From: PALSA-612 sp963773055
Lineage (GTDB): Bacteria > Actinomycetota > Thermoleophilia > Gaiellales > Gaiellaceae
Assembly: GCA_963773055.1 (NCBI GenBank)
Contig: CAVYZL010000002.1
Span: 1 to 64,000 of the forward strand
Direction: 5' to 3'
Length of the DNA: 64,000 nucleotides
Shown: positions 23,009-32,961 of the stretch, one piece after another
Numbering within the stretch: position 1 is the stretch's first letter
Layout of the letters: each line of letters starts with the position of its first letter
Position numbers and translations under genes: made by a program
The notes under the pieces: model-generated
What the model saw: only the letters and a program-made list of their open reading frames with translations
Told to the model about the DNA's origin: nothing
Databases searched by the model: none

Positions 23009-24544
23009 ATGACTGAGTTGGTGATTGCCGGCCGGATCGCCTCGATGGCAGACGGCGCCACCGAGGAACCTGTGCGCGGCCGGGTGTGGATTCGTGACGG
23101 TGAGATCGTCGACGTGACGACGGGCACGAGGCGGGTGGCCGGGTTCAGCAAGGCGCCCGAGGTCGATGTCGGTGACGCATTCGTGCTGCCGGGCTTCATC
23201 GATATGCACAACCACCTGGCGTACAACGCGTTGCCGTTGTGGTGCGAGCCCGGTCGGACCGAGCCGTGGCTGCACAACAAGCATTGGCCCGACGCCGATA
23301 CGTACACCGAATCAATCACGGAACCGGCGTGGGTCTACGCCAAGGCGTGTCCGGAAGCGTTGCTCGGCTACGTGCAGGTCCGGGCGATGGCCGGTGGCGC
23401 GACCAGCGTGCAGGGCTGGCCCACCGCGAACCGTGGCTATCAGACGGTCGTCCGCAACGTCGATGCCGAAGACGCGGGAACCGGCAGCGACGATCTCATC
23501 TACACGTCGGTGGTGACCAAGACCGGTGAATCGCTGGCCACCGCGGTGCGCCGCATGGGCGACGGGTCGGGGTTCATCTACCACTGCTCCGAAGGTCAGC
23601 GCGGATCGCGGGTGCTGCGCGACTACACCGATCTCGAACGAGCGGACGGGCTACTCCCGACTTTCATCGGCATCCACTGCTGTGCGGTGGACACCGACAA
23701 CTGGACGAAGTGGGCCGCGGCCGACGCCGGGGGGGTGGTCTGGTCGCCGCTGTCGAACTTGGTGCTCTATGCACAAACCACGTTGGTTGATGACGTGCGG
23801 GCCCGTGGCGTGCGTGTGTGTCTGGGATCGGACTGGGGACCGTCGGGAACCAAGAACCTGCTCGGCGAGATGAAGGTCGCGCGCATCGCCGCAGATCGGT
23901 TCGGCTACGCGATCACCGACGCTGACATCGTCGAGATGGTGACGAGCAACCCGGGCACGCTGCTCGAGCGCTGCTGGCATCGTCCGATTGGCCGACTCGT
24001 CAAGGGCGGCGTTCGCCGACGTCACCGTGGTCCGCGGCCGCGGCCGCGGCAATCGCATGGAAGCGCATCGTCGCCGCGACCGAACGCGACGTCGCGCTCG
24101 TGATCATCAACGGCGTCCCCAGATACGGCGACGCCAAGCTGATGACCCTGGCCGGAGCGCCACCGACGTTCGCGATGACCGTCGGCGGCCGGCGGCGGCG
24201 GGTAGCGCTGCCCGACCCGACCAACACGGCGGCGCCTGGTCATGGACCGCGATCATGGACACCCTCGAAGCCGTCCAGAGCGATCCGCAGACGGCGATCG
24301 CCACCGCCCAGGCACGCGCAGCATCCGGACCCCGCTTTGCTGCGCGATGCCGAGCTGGAGTTGTTCTTGGACATGCCTGACACACGGCGAAGCGGCCGGG
24401 CCGGCCCGCCGAAGAATCCTGCCACCGTCACGATCCCGCCGATCCCATCGGTCGAACACGACTCGGCGTTTTTCGACCTGCTCGACCGCTCGCCGATCCA
24501 GGGCGGCGTGCTCGCTCCGCTGCGGAAGACGGTTCGGGCAATGA
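23009..24544 (+). CDS. Metal-dependent amidohydrolase (frameshifted at the C-terminus)
   Basis: Amidohydrolase-superfamily enzyme, likely deaminase or hydrolase on a small ring substrate. The N-terminal beta-sandwich (VIAGRIASMADGA) precedes PGFIDMHNHLAYNALP with the HxH metal site. Later come TFIGIHCCAVD, VWSPLSNLVLY and VCLGSDWGPSGTKNLLGEM with the metal-binding Asp. The first 340 residues are in one frame. After about 24000 frame changes occur, with VALVIINGVPRYGDAKLMTL and SAFFDLLDRSPIQGGVLAPL marking the tail. The stop at 24542-24544 overlaps the peptidase start as ATGA. Confidence 0.75.
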
Positions 24545-26210
24545 CGAGCCTGTCGGCCGCCGACGGTCGCCGCACGACGAGGCCAGCCACTCGCCGACAT
24601 CCTGCCGCCACGCGCGGCAGCGACTTGGAAGCCCGTCGAACTCTCGGTCACCCAACGCCACGACCTGATCGACGTCTGGACGACGATGTTCACCGACGTC
24701 TACGTCCACTACACCCAAAAGCGGGCCCTCTACGGGTTCGACCCGATCCGCGCCCTGGGGGCGCTACGACGACAGATCCCGTATCTCGACTCGGCAGGGT
24801 TTCTCCGCGAGCTCACCCTGCTCATCAATCGGCTGCGTGATCAACACACCCAGCTCTACGTCGATGCAGCCGATCAGAGCGCTCACCGGCTACGTGGCCG
24901 CGTTGCCGTTCCTCGTCGAGCCCTTCGGATCACACCTCTCGCCGACCTACGTCGTCACGAAGACCAACGACGACGTCCCCGACGCCAGCTTCGCCGTCGG
25001 CGCCCGCGTCACGACCTGGAACGGGATTCCGTTCGCGCGAGCCGTCGACCTCTACGCCGAAACCCTCACCGGAGGACGCCCTGACGCCCGCCGCGCCCGA
25101 GCGCTCGAAACCCTCACCCAACGACCCCTCGAGTACCTTCCGCCTCCCGACGAGCTCTGGGTTGACATCGGCTACCGACTCGACACAGACGACGCCGGCG
25201 ACGCCGACCGCACGATCCGATTCGAATGGCGAGCCATCGAGCCCGCCAAGGCCATCACCGCCAACAACCTGATCGAGATGCGCACCCGACGTGCGATCAA
25301 CATCACCAGCGAGACCGCCCGCCGCGCTCGCAAGCTGCTGTTCGCCACCGCGCTGTGGGAGCGCGACCAAACCGACGATCACCGACCGCCAAAGCCGACG
25401 GCTGGATGGCCACGAGCTTCTCCGACGCCGTCTCGGCACGAAAGATCACCACCTCGCACGGCACATTCGGATACCTACGACTGTGGACCTTCGACGTCGA
25501 ACACACCACTCGTTTCGTCAACGAGATCGCCGATCTCTTGCGTCAGATGCCCCGCAAGGGCCTGATCGTCGACCTGCGCTCCAACCCGGGCGGAGTCATC
25601 GACACCGCCGAACGACTCTTCCAACTGTTCACCGCGAACCGCATCGAACCCGCCCGTTTCGCGTGCAGAGCCACGCCAGCCATGGTCGCAAATGACAGAA
25701 GCCGATGGCAATGGTGCCGACCTCGCCGACTGGGCAACCTCCACCCGCGCCGCGCTCGACCTCGGCGAAGAGTTCTCGCAACACCTGCCCATCAGCGACC
25801 CAGACGCCTGCAACGAGCTCCGGCGGGCCTACACGGGGCCGGTCGTCGCCGTCGTCGATGCCAACACCTTCTCCTGCGGTGACCTGTTCGCCGCGGGCAT
25901 CGTCGATCACGGTATCGGCCAGATCATCTCGGTCGGCGATGCCACCGGCGCCGGCGGTGCCAACGTCTGGACCAGCGACGACATCCAGTACGCCTACTAC
26001 GCCGCCGATCGCCACCTGCCACCGATTCCGCCCGGAATCAGCTTCTCCATCTCAGTCCGACGAATGATCCGCACAGGTCAATCCGCCGGACTCGCCATCG
26101 AAGACGTCGGCATCGCCGGCGATGACCAGTACGAAATGACCAACAACGACCTGCTGCACGGCAACACCGATCTCGCCGAGTTCTGCACCGGGATGCTCAC
26201 CGCCATATAG
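24541..26210 (+). CDS. S41-family serine peptidase (frameshifted)
   Basis: C-terminal-processing/tricorn-type peptidase. The N-terminal helical part includes VTQRHDLIDVWTTMFTDVYV and FLRELTLLINRLRDQHTQLY. A PDZ-like or accessory region follows (ASFAVGARVTTWNGIPFARA). The protease core has KGLIVDLRSNPGGVIDTAER and VAVVDANTFSCGDLFAAGIV, where the Ser of FSCGD is the expected nucleophile. The last 170 residues are intact. At least three frame changes. Its ATG overlaps the amidohydrolase stop, so the two are probably translationally coupled. No clear signal peptide at this start. Confidence 0.7.
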
Positions 26211-26411
26211 ACGTTTGCGTCGCCTCAACCGTCGCAGTTCCACAAATCTCCGAAGTTTGAGCCCGCTGCGGTCCGCTGGCTGACCCGTCTTGGCCTCGAG
26301 GGACGCGACATACCTCGTACCGATATCCAGCTCGCGGCTGCGGCGCTCGCCTCTCTTCGTAGTGGGAGGCGCGATCGAGCGGAGAAGACGCTGCTACGGC
26401 TCCTCTACTAG
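26211..26411 (+). pseudogene. Open frame downstream of the S41 gene without a start codon
   Basis: The frame stays open after the S41 stop for about 65 codons to a TAG at 26409, reading KFEPAAVRWLTRLGLEGRDI and LASLRSGRRDRAEKTLLRLL. Composition looks protein-like, but there is no ATG/GTG in frame near its beginning. It may be the tail of a lost gene. No family recognised. Confidence 0.3.
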
Positions 26412-26613
26412 TGCAATTTCGTAACCCGGCAACCGGGACTTGGATCCGCGGAGCGATCGAGTTAAGCTCGCGCCGTGAGCGACTGCAAGCTCACGGAACC
26501 GCCTTGGGAAGGGCGAACCCGCAAAGCCTCACCGACGATCCGGAGGGAACCTGGGCGACTAGTGAGCCACCGGCGTCTCCTGGCCTTCTGCGGCCAAGAA
26601 AGGAATCACTTCC

Positions 26614-27738
26614 CTGACAGATAGCCACCGGCTCGATGACCTCGCCCGCGGCTTTGCCCAGGGCGAATACAGCCGCCGCGAAGTGGTGCGGCGCGGCGGC
26701 GCCGCCGTCGGCGGACTGCTCGTCGCGTCGATTGCCGGTCCGTTCGGCAGAGGCACTCCGCGCGCCACGGCAGCCACTCCGCGCGCGACGGCAGCCACGA
26801 CGAAAACGGCTGGATGCTCGTCGAACCCCTGCCACGACAACGAGGGCTTCTGCCAGTGCAAGAAATGTTGGAACCTGAAGACCGAGCAGTGCTGCGACGA
26901 CGGTCACATCTGCAGCTCCAACGAGACCTGTTGCGGGCAGACGGCCTGCTGCGACTCAGACGAGCGATGCTGCGGCGGCAGATGCATCTCGAGGCGTCGA
27001 GAATGTTGCAACGGCGAGCCGTGTGAAAAAGGCAAGAAGTGCTGCGGCGAAACGTGCATCAAGAATTATGACGACTGTTGCGGCGGCTCGATCTGCAAAG
27101 AAAACGAGAAGTGCTGTGACGTCTCTTTCGCGGGGGGGAGATTCAGCCGCGGTGTCTGTTACTCACCGGGTCGTGGCGAGTCTTGCTGCTATAGCGGGAT
27201 CTGTCCCAAGGGGAAGAAATGCTGCAGCAACGGGTCACGATCCATCTGCATCGCCAAGGATGAGGACTGCTGTGAGGCAGGGGCCAAGCCCTACAAGAAG
27301 GCGTCCCAGCGGTGCTGCGAGGACGGCAAGATCTGCAAGCGGACAGAGACGTGCTGCTCGGGCGGCTGCTGCAACAAGTCACAGGAGTGCTGCGAGGGAC
27401 AACGCTGCGTCAAGAAGGGAACCTGCAAGCCCAAACCCTCCAAGAAGTGCCCACCCGGGTCGCAGGCCTGCTTTAACGAGTGCACCTGCCCGGCGGGCTG
27501 GAAATGCTGTCCCAGTGGCAACTGCACCGGGACCCTTGGCAACGGCGTGTGCTGTTCCGGCGGGAACTCACTCGAAATACGAGGGCTCAGCGATACCTAC
27601 ACGCCCTGCTGCATCGGCGGTGTCTTCGGTGTGATCTGCGGTGGAAAGTGTTGCCCGAATGACCGGCCGTGCTGCGGGAGAAAATTCTGCTGTGCCAAGG
27701 GCACGATCGGCTGTCGTTACGACGGGACCTGCTCATGA
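26614..27738 (+). CDS. Twin-arginine-exported, extremely cysteine-rich protein
   Basis: Intact, about 374 residues from a CTG at 26614, nine bases after AAAGGA. The first in-frame GTG (26683) would cut off the Tat motif, so CTG or a misread GTG/TTG is preferred. The leader reads RLDDLARGFAQGEYSRREVV and then RRGGAAVGGLLVASIAGPFG. The mature part holds about 66 cysteines, roughly 21 of them as CC pairs in repeats like CCGGRCISRRRECC. Such chains occur in disulfide-rich secreted repeats of actinobacteria. Likely a heavily cross-linked extracellular or metal-binding protein. Function unknown. Confidence 0.7.
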   Translation: MTDSHRLDDLARGFAQGEYSRREVVRRGGAAVGGLLVASIAGPFGRGTPRATAATPRATAATTKTAGCSSNPCHDNEGFCQCKKCWNLKTEQCCDDGHICSSNETCCGQTACCDSDERCCGGRCISRRRECCNGEPCEKGKKCCGETCIKNYDDCCGGSICKENEKCCDVSFAGGRFSRGVCYSPGRGESCCYSGICPKGKKCCSNGSRSICIAKDEDCCEAGAKPYKKASQRCCEDGKICKRTETCCSGGCCNKSQECCEGQRCVKKGTCKPKPSKKCPPGSQACFNECTCPAGWKCCPSGNCTGTLGNGVCCSGGNSLEIRGLSDTYTPCCIGGVFGVICGGKCCPNDRPCCGRKFCCAKGTIGCRYDGTCS

Positions 27739-27842
27739 CCCAACCCTCACATCCGACGAGCCGGCGAGCAACGGTGAGCAAGCCCGCTCGCTGACGACAG
27801 TCACTGAGACACGCGGGGCCGACGTTGCAGGCACTTTGCGGA

Positions 27843-27915
27843 TGGGCCGGGCAGGGATCGAACCTGCGACCTTGGGATTAAAAGTCCCCTGCTCTACCGA
27901 CTGAGCTACCGGCCC
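27843..27915 (-). tRNA. tRNA-Lys (UUU)
   Basis: Complete cloverleaf on the minus strand. The acceptor stem GGGCCGG pairs with CCGGCCC, discriminator A. The D arm is GCTCAGTCGGTAGAGC, the anticodon loop CTTTTAA gives UUU, and the T arm holds GGTTCGATCC. No CCA is encoded. Confidence 0.95.
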
Positions 27916-27996
27916 GAGCTCCCGAGCGAGTATAGAAAGCGAATGTCGGTGGATCGGCTGCGCGGCACGACATCGATCGCGGTCTCGATCAGCGTG

Positions 27997-28890
27997 CTAC
28001 GCAGAGGCTGCGGACACGGCATCTGCAGGCAGGAACCCAAGTGCTGTGGCTGCGACGTGGAAGATGTCCTGGCCCGGTGCGCGCGTAGGAGGCGTCGAAA
28101 TCGACGGCGCCGTTGAGCTCGATGATCGTGTAGCCGCGCCTGACGGCAGGAGGTCGATGCCGACGAGGTCAGCGTTGATTGCGGCTGCGGCGGCGATCGC
28201 CGAGCGGCAGGCGGCGGTTGAAGGTCTCGCTTGGCGGCGGGTTCCGCCGAGGCTGACATTGGTTCTCCATTCGCCGGGGGCGGCGATGCGGCGGGTGGCG
28301 CCGATAACCCCGCCGGCGGCGACGACGAGCCGAAGGTCGTGGCCGACAGGCGGGATCAGCTCTTGGACGATCGCTCCGTGCCGTTGGAACCACGGCCTTG
28401 GTACGGATCTCGTCCAGGCAGCGGTGGAGCTCTTCCTTCGTGTCGAAGCGGAGGATGTCGACGCCCCAACTGCCGTGGCGCGGTTTGACGACGAGCGGTG
28501 GCTCGATGTCCGGAAGTTCGCCGTTCGGCAGGAGCTGCTCGGTGCGCGGATGAGGGAGACCCGCCTGCGCGAGCAGGCGGGCGGTGAGCAGCTTGTCGTG
28601 TGTGGCGGCGAGGGCCGAGGCCGGGTTGAGGACGCGGAAGCCCCGCCGCTCGAGCCAGAGGAGCTCGAGCAGGCCGGGCTCGACACCATCGACAGTCGGA
28701 AGGATGTCGAGCCGGCCGAGCACGACGTCACCCGGCTCGGAGCCACGCCACTGCATCTCGTTCGGGCCGACGAGTGCCGCGTCGATGCCGAGCGCGCGCC
28801 AGGCGGTGACGATCTCGATGTTCGTGTCGCTCGCTTCGGTGCCGCGAACGGCGACCCGCGTCGCCGTCGGCGCCGCGGCGCTGGCGCTGC
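27997..28890 (-). CDS. RimK-like ATP-grasp ligase (frameshifted)
   Basis: ATP-grasp carboxylate-amine ligase. VAVRGTEASDTNIEIVTAWR and ALGIDAALVGPNEMQWR form the N-terminal domain. DVVLGRLDILPTVDGVEPGL precedes PPLVVKPRHGSWGVDILRF, the ATP-binding Lys strand, then AIVQELIPPVGHDLRLVVAA and GEWRTNVSLGG. INADLVGIDLLPSG and GQDIFHVAATALGFLPA end the protein. About 295 residues. Three to four frame changes; the start is not fixed. Third gene of the flavin reductase-M20-ATP-grasp run, so it may ligate an amino acid that the peptidase handles. Substrate unknown. Confidence 0.65.
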   Translation of the reverse strand, partial: AAPAPRRRRRRGSPFAAPKRATRTSRSSPPGARSASTRHSSARTRCSGVAPSRVTSCSAGSTSFRLSMVSSPACSSSSGSSGGASASSTRPRPSPPHTTSCSPPACSRRRVSLIRAPSSSCRTANFRTSSHRSSSNRATAVGASTSSASTRRKSSTAAWTRSVPRPWFQRHGAIVQELIPPVGHDLRLVVAAGGVIGATRRIAAPGEWRTNVSLGGTRRQARPSTAACRSAIAAAAAINADLVGIDLLPSGAATRSSSSTAPSISTPPTRAPGQDIFHVAATALGFLPADAVSAASA

Positions 28891-28919
28891 GTCCTGCGGG
28901 AGCGGCGGCCGGCCAGCCG

Positions 28920-30086
28920 CGGCCGAAGGGCCGGCTCGAGCAGGAGCAGCGCCAGGAGCGCCGAGCGCTCGGGCAGCCGGGTGATGTCGACTCGCTCGTC
29001 CTGACGCGTGCGAGCCCTCGCCGATCGGGCCGAGCCCGTCGAGCGTGGCGGTGAAGAGGCTCGTCGTATTCGCATCCGAGCCGCCCCCTACGAGGCCCGC
29101 ATCCTCGAGCGACAGGCCTAGCTCGTGACCGACTCGCTTGGCGGTCGCGAGCAGAGCCCGATTGCGCGGGAGCGGCTCCATCGGAGGCCGGCCGAAGCCT
29201 CCCTCGACCTCGATCGTGGCACCCTCGAGGACAGGCTGCAGGTCTCTGATCGCGCGCTCCAGCCGCTGAGCTGCAGCCACCGTCGGCGCACGCACGTCGA
29301 CGATGGCACTCGCCGCGGGCGCAACGACATTGGGACGGAGTCCTCCGTCGATCGTGCCCACGTTCACCGTGACGCCTTGCGCCGGGTCGTTCAGCGCGAA
29401 CAGCCTCTGTACCTGGTGAGAGAGCTCGAGGATCGCGCTGACCCCGTGCTCGAAGTCTGCGCCGGCGTGTGAGCTTCGGCCGTGCACGGTCACGGTGAAG
29501 CGGCCCAGGCCCTTGCGGGCGATCTTCAGCTTGCCGTCCGCGCCCTCGCCCGACTCGAGCACGAACGCTCTCTCGGCTCCCTGGGCGAGCAGTCGGATGA
29601 AGCGGGTCGACTCGACGCTGCCGATCTCCTCATCGGTGTTCACGAACACGACAGCTGTCACAGACGGTCGCAGCTCGAGCTCGTGCAGCGCACGGAGCGC
29701 GAACACGATCTCGACCAGGCCGCCCTTCATGTCTGCCACGCCCGGCCCGAACAGCAATCCCCCCTCGTCGTGGAGCGGCATCTGGGCGAATCGTTCCGAC
29801 GGGCCAGACCGTGTCCATGTGGCCGATCAAGAGCTGCCGCGGACCGCCGCGGGGCCGATGCTTCGGCCTCGCGTACAGGTGATCCCCGACCCGTTCGCCG
29901 CGGACGGGACGCACGAGATAGTCGATCTGCTCGAGCTCTGCGGGCGAGGATTCCAAACGGCCCTCGCTGGGTCTCGGGATCAAGCGACGGCGACTCGGCT
30001 CCTGCGAGTCGCTCCAGCAGTGCGACCAGCTCTCGGTCGCGCTCGCTCAGCCAGCGGACAATTCGTTCCGAGGCCGCCGTTGCCAT
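28920..30086 (-). CDS. M20-family metallopeptidase (frameshifted at both ends)
   Basis: Starts MATAASERIVRWLSERDREL, 5 bp after the flavin reductase stop. LIGHMDTVWPVGTI holds the first His and Asp metal ligands, FGPGVADMKGGLVE the bridging Asp, and FVNTDEEIGSVES the catalytic Glu pair. LGRFTVTVHGRSSHAGADFE is the dimerisation domain and LVGGGSDANTTSLF the late ligand region. This matches glutamate-carboxypeptidase-like M20 enzymes. The central 240 residues are intact. The C-terminal end (PERSALLALLLLEPA) is near 28930 but its exact stop is hidden by a frame change. Confidence 0.75.
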
Positions 30087-30090
30087 CCTG

Positions 30091-30714
30091 CTACAGCCGG
30101 AAGTCGGCGTGGTACGGAAACGACAGACTGTCGCGCACGACCGCAAACCGGCCGGGAGCGAGATACGCGAGCACGCCGAGCCGGTGGACGAGATCTGCAT
30201 CGTCCACCTCCGGCCCGCGCAATGCGTCACGAGCGCGCGGACGCAGCCGCCACCCGCCCGACGATCAGGCTGTTCGGCCCGAAGCCGTCAACGATCCGCT
30301 CGAGGTCGCACTCCAGATAGAGGGAGCAACCTTCGACGAGCCGCCCGTCCACCGCGCGCGCCGGAACGGACGGTACAGCTGCCAGCGTCGGCTTCGCCCC
30401 GCCTTCGAGCCGACCACCCGCGGCCAGACTCGACTCCACGATCTGTTCGGGCCTGGGAAAGCTGACCGTGAACTGGGGATGCTCGACCACGTTCCTGTAG
30501 GTCGCGTGCCGCGGACTGCAGACGAAGCAATAGAAGCCCTCCCAGCCGAGCGGCATCGCCATGTGCTTGGGAGCGAAGTCGTAGTCGTCAGCCTCTTTCG
30601 TCCCCACCAGCACCAGCGGCGCGACAGCGAAGACCCGCTGCCACAATCTCCGGACCGACTGCCAGTTCGATCAGCACCTGCCCGGTTTCGGTCGGCGAGT
30701 GCGCCTCCGTCATG
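30091..30714 (-). CDS. Flavin reductase-like FMN-binding protein (frameshifted)
   Basis: Starts MTEAHSPTETGQVLIELAVG. RVFAVAPLVLVGTKEADDYD, MAMPLGWEGFYCFVCSPRHA and QFTVSFPRPEQIVESSLAAG are the flavin-reductase fold motifs. The tail VHRLGVLAYLAPGRFAVVRD ends YHADFRL at 30091. Two frame changes, near 30640 and 30230. About 205 residues. First gene of a tight run with the M20 peptidase and ATP-grasp gene. Confidence 0.7.
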
Positions 30715-30792
30715 ACGTCAGGCTGACACCGAGCCCTGGCGCTGCCATCCGTGCTCACACCGAGAGCCCGTACGGCTAACTCCTCATAACGT

Positions 30793-30866
30793 CCCAATGA
30801 CCGCGATTCGGAGCGCGGGTCAAGGGACTTAGCAGTCCCCTCAGCTACCGACTGAGCTAACGGCCC
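30793..30866 (-). other. Degenerate tRNA-like sequence
   Basis: The minus strand begins GGGCCGTTAGCTCAGTCGG, nearly the 5' half of the tRNA-Lys at 27.9 kb. An anticodon-arm-like hairpin with a 5-bp stem (GGGAC/GTCCC) and a T-arm-like hairpin (CCGCG/CGCGG) with a loop resembling TTCGAAT follow. The anticodon loop has six bases and the 3' acceptor strand is missing, so it is unlikely to be a working tRNA as read. Confidence 0.45.
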
Positions 30867-30911
30867 TCAGGCGAGTATGGGAGCGTCCCCTGGCGGTCGG
30901 CGCACTGCTAG

Positions 30912-31172
30912 CTACGGGGACCCGGGATACCGAGGACTTGATCGTCCAAGCCGTCGGATGATGACGCCGACGGCGATGAGTCCGGCTCCCAGCAGCACCG
31001 GGAGTAGGAGCGAAAGGCCGGTGAATGGAAGGCCGCCGCTCTGGTGGCGCTTGGCCTGGCACAGCCCCGGTGCCGGCGATGCCCGTGTTGCCGGTGTTGC
31101 CGGTGTGCCGCTGTTGCCACTCTCGCTGGCGCTTTCGCCCGCGACGGCCTGCGTGATCGCGTCCGCCGCCAT
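30912..31172 (-). CDS. Small protein with LPxTG-type sorting signal
   Basis: 86 residues from the ATG at 31172. A low-complexity Pro/Thr/Ser spacer (GNSGTPATPATRASPAPG) leads to GGLPFTGLSLLLPVLLGAGL, an LPFTG sortase motif plus helix, and a short positively charged tail. The N-terminus may lie further upstream in another frame. Expected to be cell-wall anchored. No sortase gene is in the window. Confidence 0.55.
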   Translation of the reverse strand: MAADAITQAVAGESASESGNSGTPATPATRASPAPGLCQAKRHQSGGLPFTGLSLLLPVLLGAGLIAVGVIIRRLGRSSPRYPGSP

Positions 31173-31473
31173 GTAGGCCTCCGTCGGGGTGACGCTGAGC
31201 AGGCCGCGCTACTACTTCGTCGTCGTCAACTGCCAGGACATCCGCAGCTGGGGCGGCAACGCCTACGACTTGGACGAATGCCAGTCACGTCAACCGGGCG
31301 AACATGCGCCGCATGCTCCGATACATCGTCAACCACTCAGACGGCGCCCTCGACTCAGCCGTCCCGGTTCGGGGACGACTAGAAATCGCGAAGTCGCGGG
31401 TCCGTCAGTTCTCCGTACCACCGCCCCGGCTCTCTCCGGATGCGCGCGCCGTGAGAACGCGCAGTATGAAAGC
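31173..31473. other. Gap between the LPFTG gene and the lyase
   Basis: No supported gene. A minus-strand frame reads QLRMSWQLTTTK and SVTPTEAYMAADAI, running into the LPFTG protein, so part of this stretch may be its broken N-terminus. No terminator seen. Confidence 0.3.
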
Positions 31474-32890
31474 ATGACTGTGCCTCCGTTCAAGATCAAG
31501 GTAGTCGATCCATTCCCCTGTCGGCCGCGCCGAGCCGACGATGGGCGGCCGAGGAGGCTGGCTACAACACGTTTCTGCTTCGCTCCGAGGACGTCTTCAT
31601 CGACCTGCTCACGGACAGCGGCACCTCCGCGCTCTCGCAGGCGCAGCGCGCCGCGATGGAGCTCGGCGACGAGTCGTACGCCGGCTCGCGCAGCTTCTTC
31701 CGCCTCGAGGCGGCGATGCGCGACGTCTACGGCTACGAGCACCTCATCCCGGCCCACCAGGGCCGCGGGGCGGAGCACCTGCTCGCGCACGTCCTCGTCG
31801 ACGCCGGGGAAAGCTCGTCCCGTCGAACCTGTACTTCACGACCTCGCGCGTGCACGTCGAGCTCGCCGGCGGCGATTTGGACCGACGTTTCCGTGCCGGA
31901 GGCGTCGGACCCGGAATCACCTTCCCGTTCAAGGGCAACATCGATCTGACGCGCTCGAGCGCGTTCTCGCGCGGCCGCCCCGGAGGGGATCGCGTTCGTC
32001 CGCCAGGAGGCATGCCTGAACATGGCCGGGCGGACAGCCGTTCTCGCTCGGAGAACCTGCGCGGCGGTCCGGGCGCTCACGACGGCGTACGGCGTGCCCT
32101 TCATCCTCGACGCGACGCGCATCTCGGAGAACGCGCTGTTCGTCAAGGAGCGCGAGTTGGGCCGGGCGGACAGGTCGCTGCCCGAGATCATCGGCGCAAT
32201 GGCGGCGGACTCAGCGACGGCGCCGTCTTCTCGTCGAAGAAGGACCACTTCGTTCCGATCGGCGGCTTCCTCGCCTCAACGACGACGACCTCGCGGAGCG
32301 CGCTCGGGAACTCGTCGTCGTGTACGAGGGCTTCGCCCACTACGGCGGCATGGCCGGCCACGACATGGAAGCGCTTGCCCAGGGCATCCGCGAGTCGGCC
32401 GAGGAGCCGATGGTGCGGCACATCGTCGACCAGGCGCGCCTGGCTCGGCAACCAGCTGGTGGAGCGGGCATCCCCATCGTCGTGCCCGTCGGCGCGCACG
32501 CGGTCTTCCTCGACGCGAAGCGTTTCCTCCCGCATCTATCGCAGGACGAGTTACCGGCGCAATCGCTCGCGGCGGCTCTCTACCTCGCCGGCGGCGTGCG
32601 GTCGATGGAGCGGGGCATCGTCTCCGGCCAGCACGGCGACGAGCCCTATGACGAGCTCGAGCTCGTTCGCCTGACGCTTCCCGCCGCGTCTACACGCAGG
32701 AGCACCTCGCGTACGTCGCAGACGTCGTCGAGAGTGTCTACCGGTGCGAGACGCCGTGCCGGGCCTCCGCTTCACGTACGAGCCCGAGCACCTGCGCTTC
32801 TTCCTCGGCCGCTTTGAGCCGCTGGAGCCGTATCCCGACTTCGACACAACGACGGCGGTCCAACTGAGCTACCGGCCCTCCGGCGCATAG
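31474..32890 (+). CDS. Tryptophanase/tyrosine phenol-lyase-like enzyme (frameshifted)
   Basis: PLP-dependent beta-eliminating lyase. It starts MTVPPFKIKVVDPF. GYNTFLLRSEDVFIDLLTD and SQAQRAAMELGDESYAGSRS precede IPAHQGRGAEHLLAHVLVD. VPFILDATRISENALFVKER is followed by AVFSSKKDHFVPIGGFLA, with the PLP lysine in SSKKD. AHYGGMAGHDMEALAQGIRE and VVPVGAHAVFLDAKRFLPH are C-terminal. About 470 residues, normal length. Five or more frame changes. It would release indole or phenol, pyruvate and ammonia; which substrate cannot be told. The stop lies beyond a tRNA 5'-half fragment, so the natural end may be slightly earlier. Confidence 0.7.
32859..32878 (-). repeat. tRNA 5'-half fragment
   Basis: The minus strand reads GGGCCGGTAGCTCAGTTGG, differing by one base from the first 19 bases of the tRNA-Lys at 27.9 kb. 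The rest of the cloverleaf is absent. It overlaps the last codons of the lyase reading frame. Confidence 0.5.
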
Positions 32891-32961
32891 TAGGCAGAGC
32901 CGCCGCGCGGTCGAGCTGTACAGCCGCGAGTTGTCCGGCGTCGTTTCCATGCTGGTGATGG

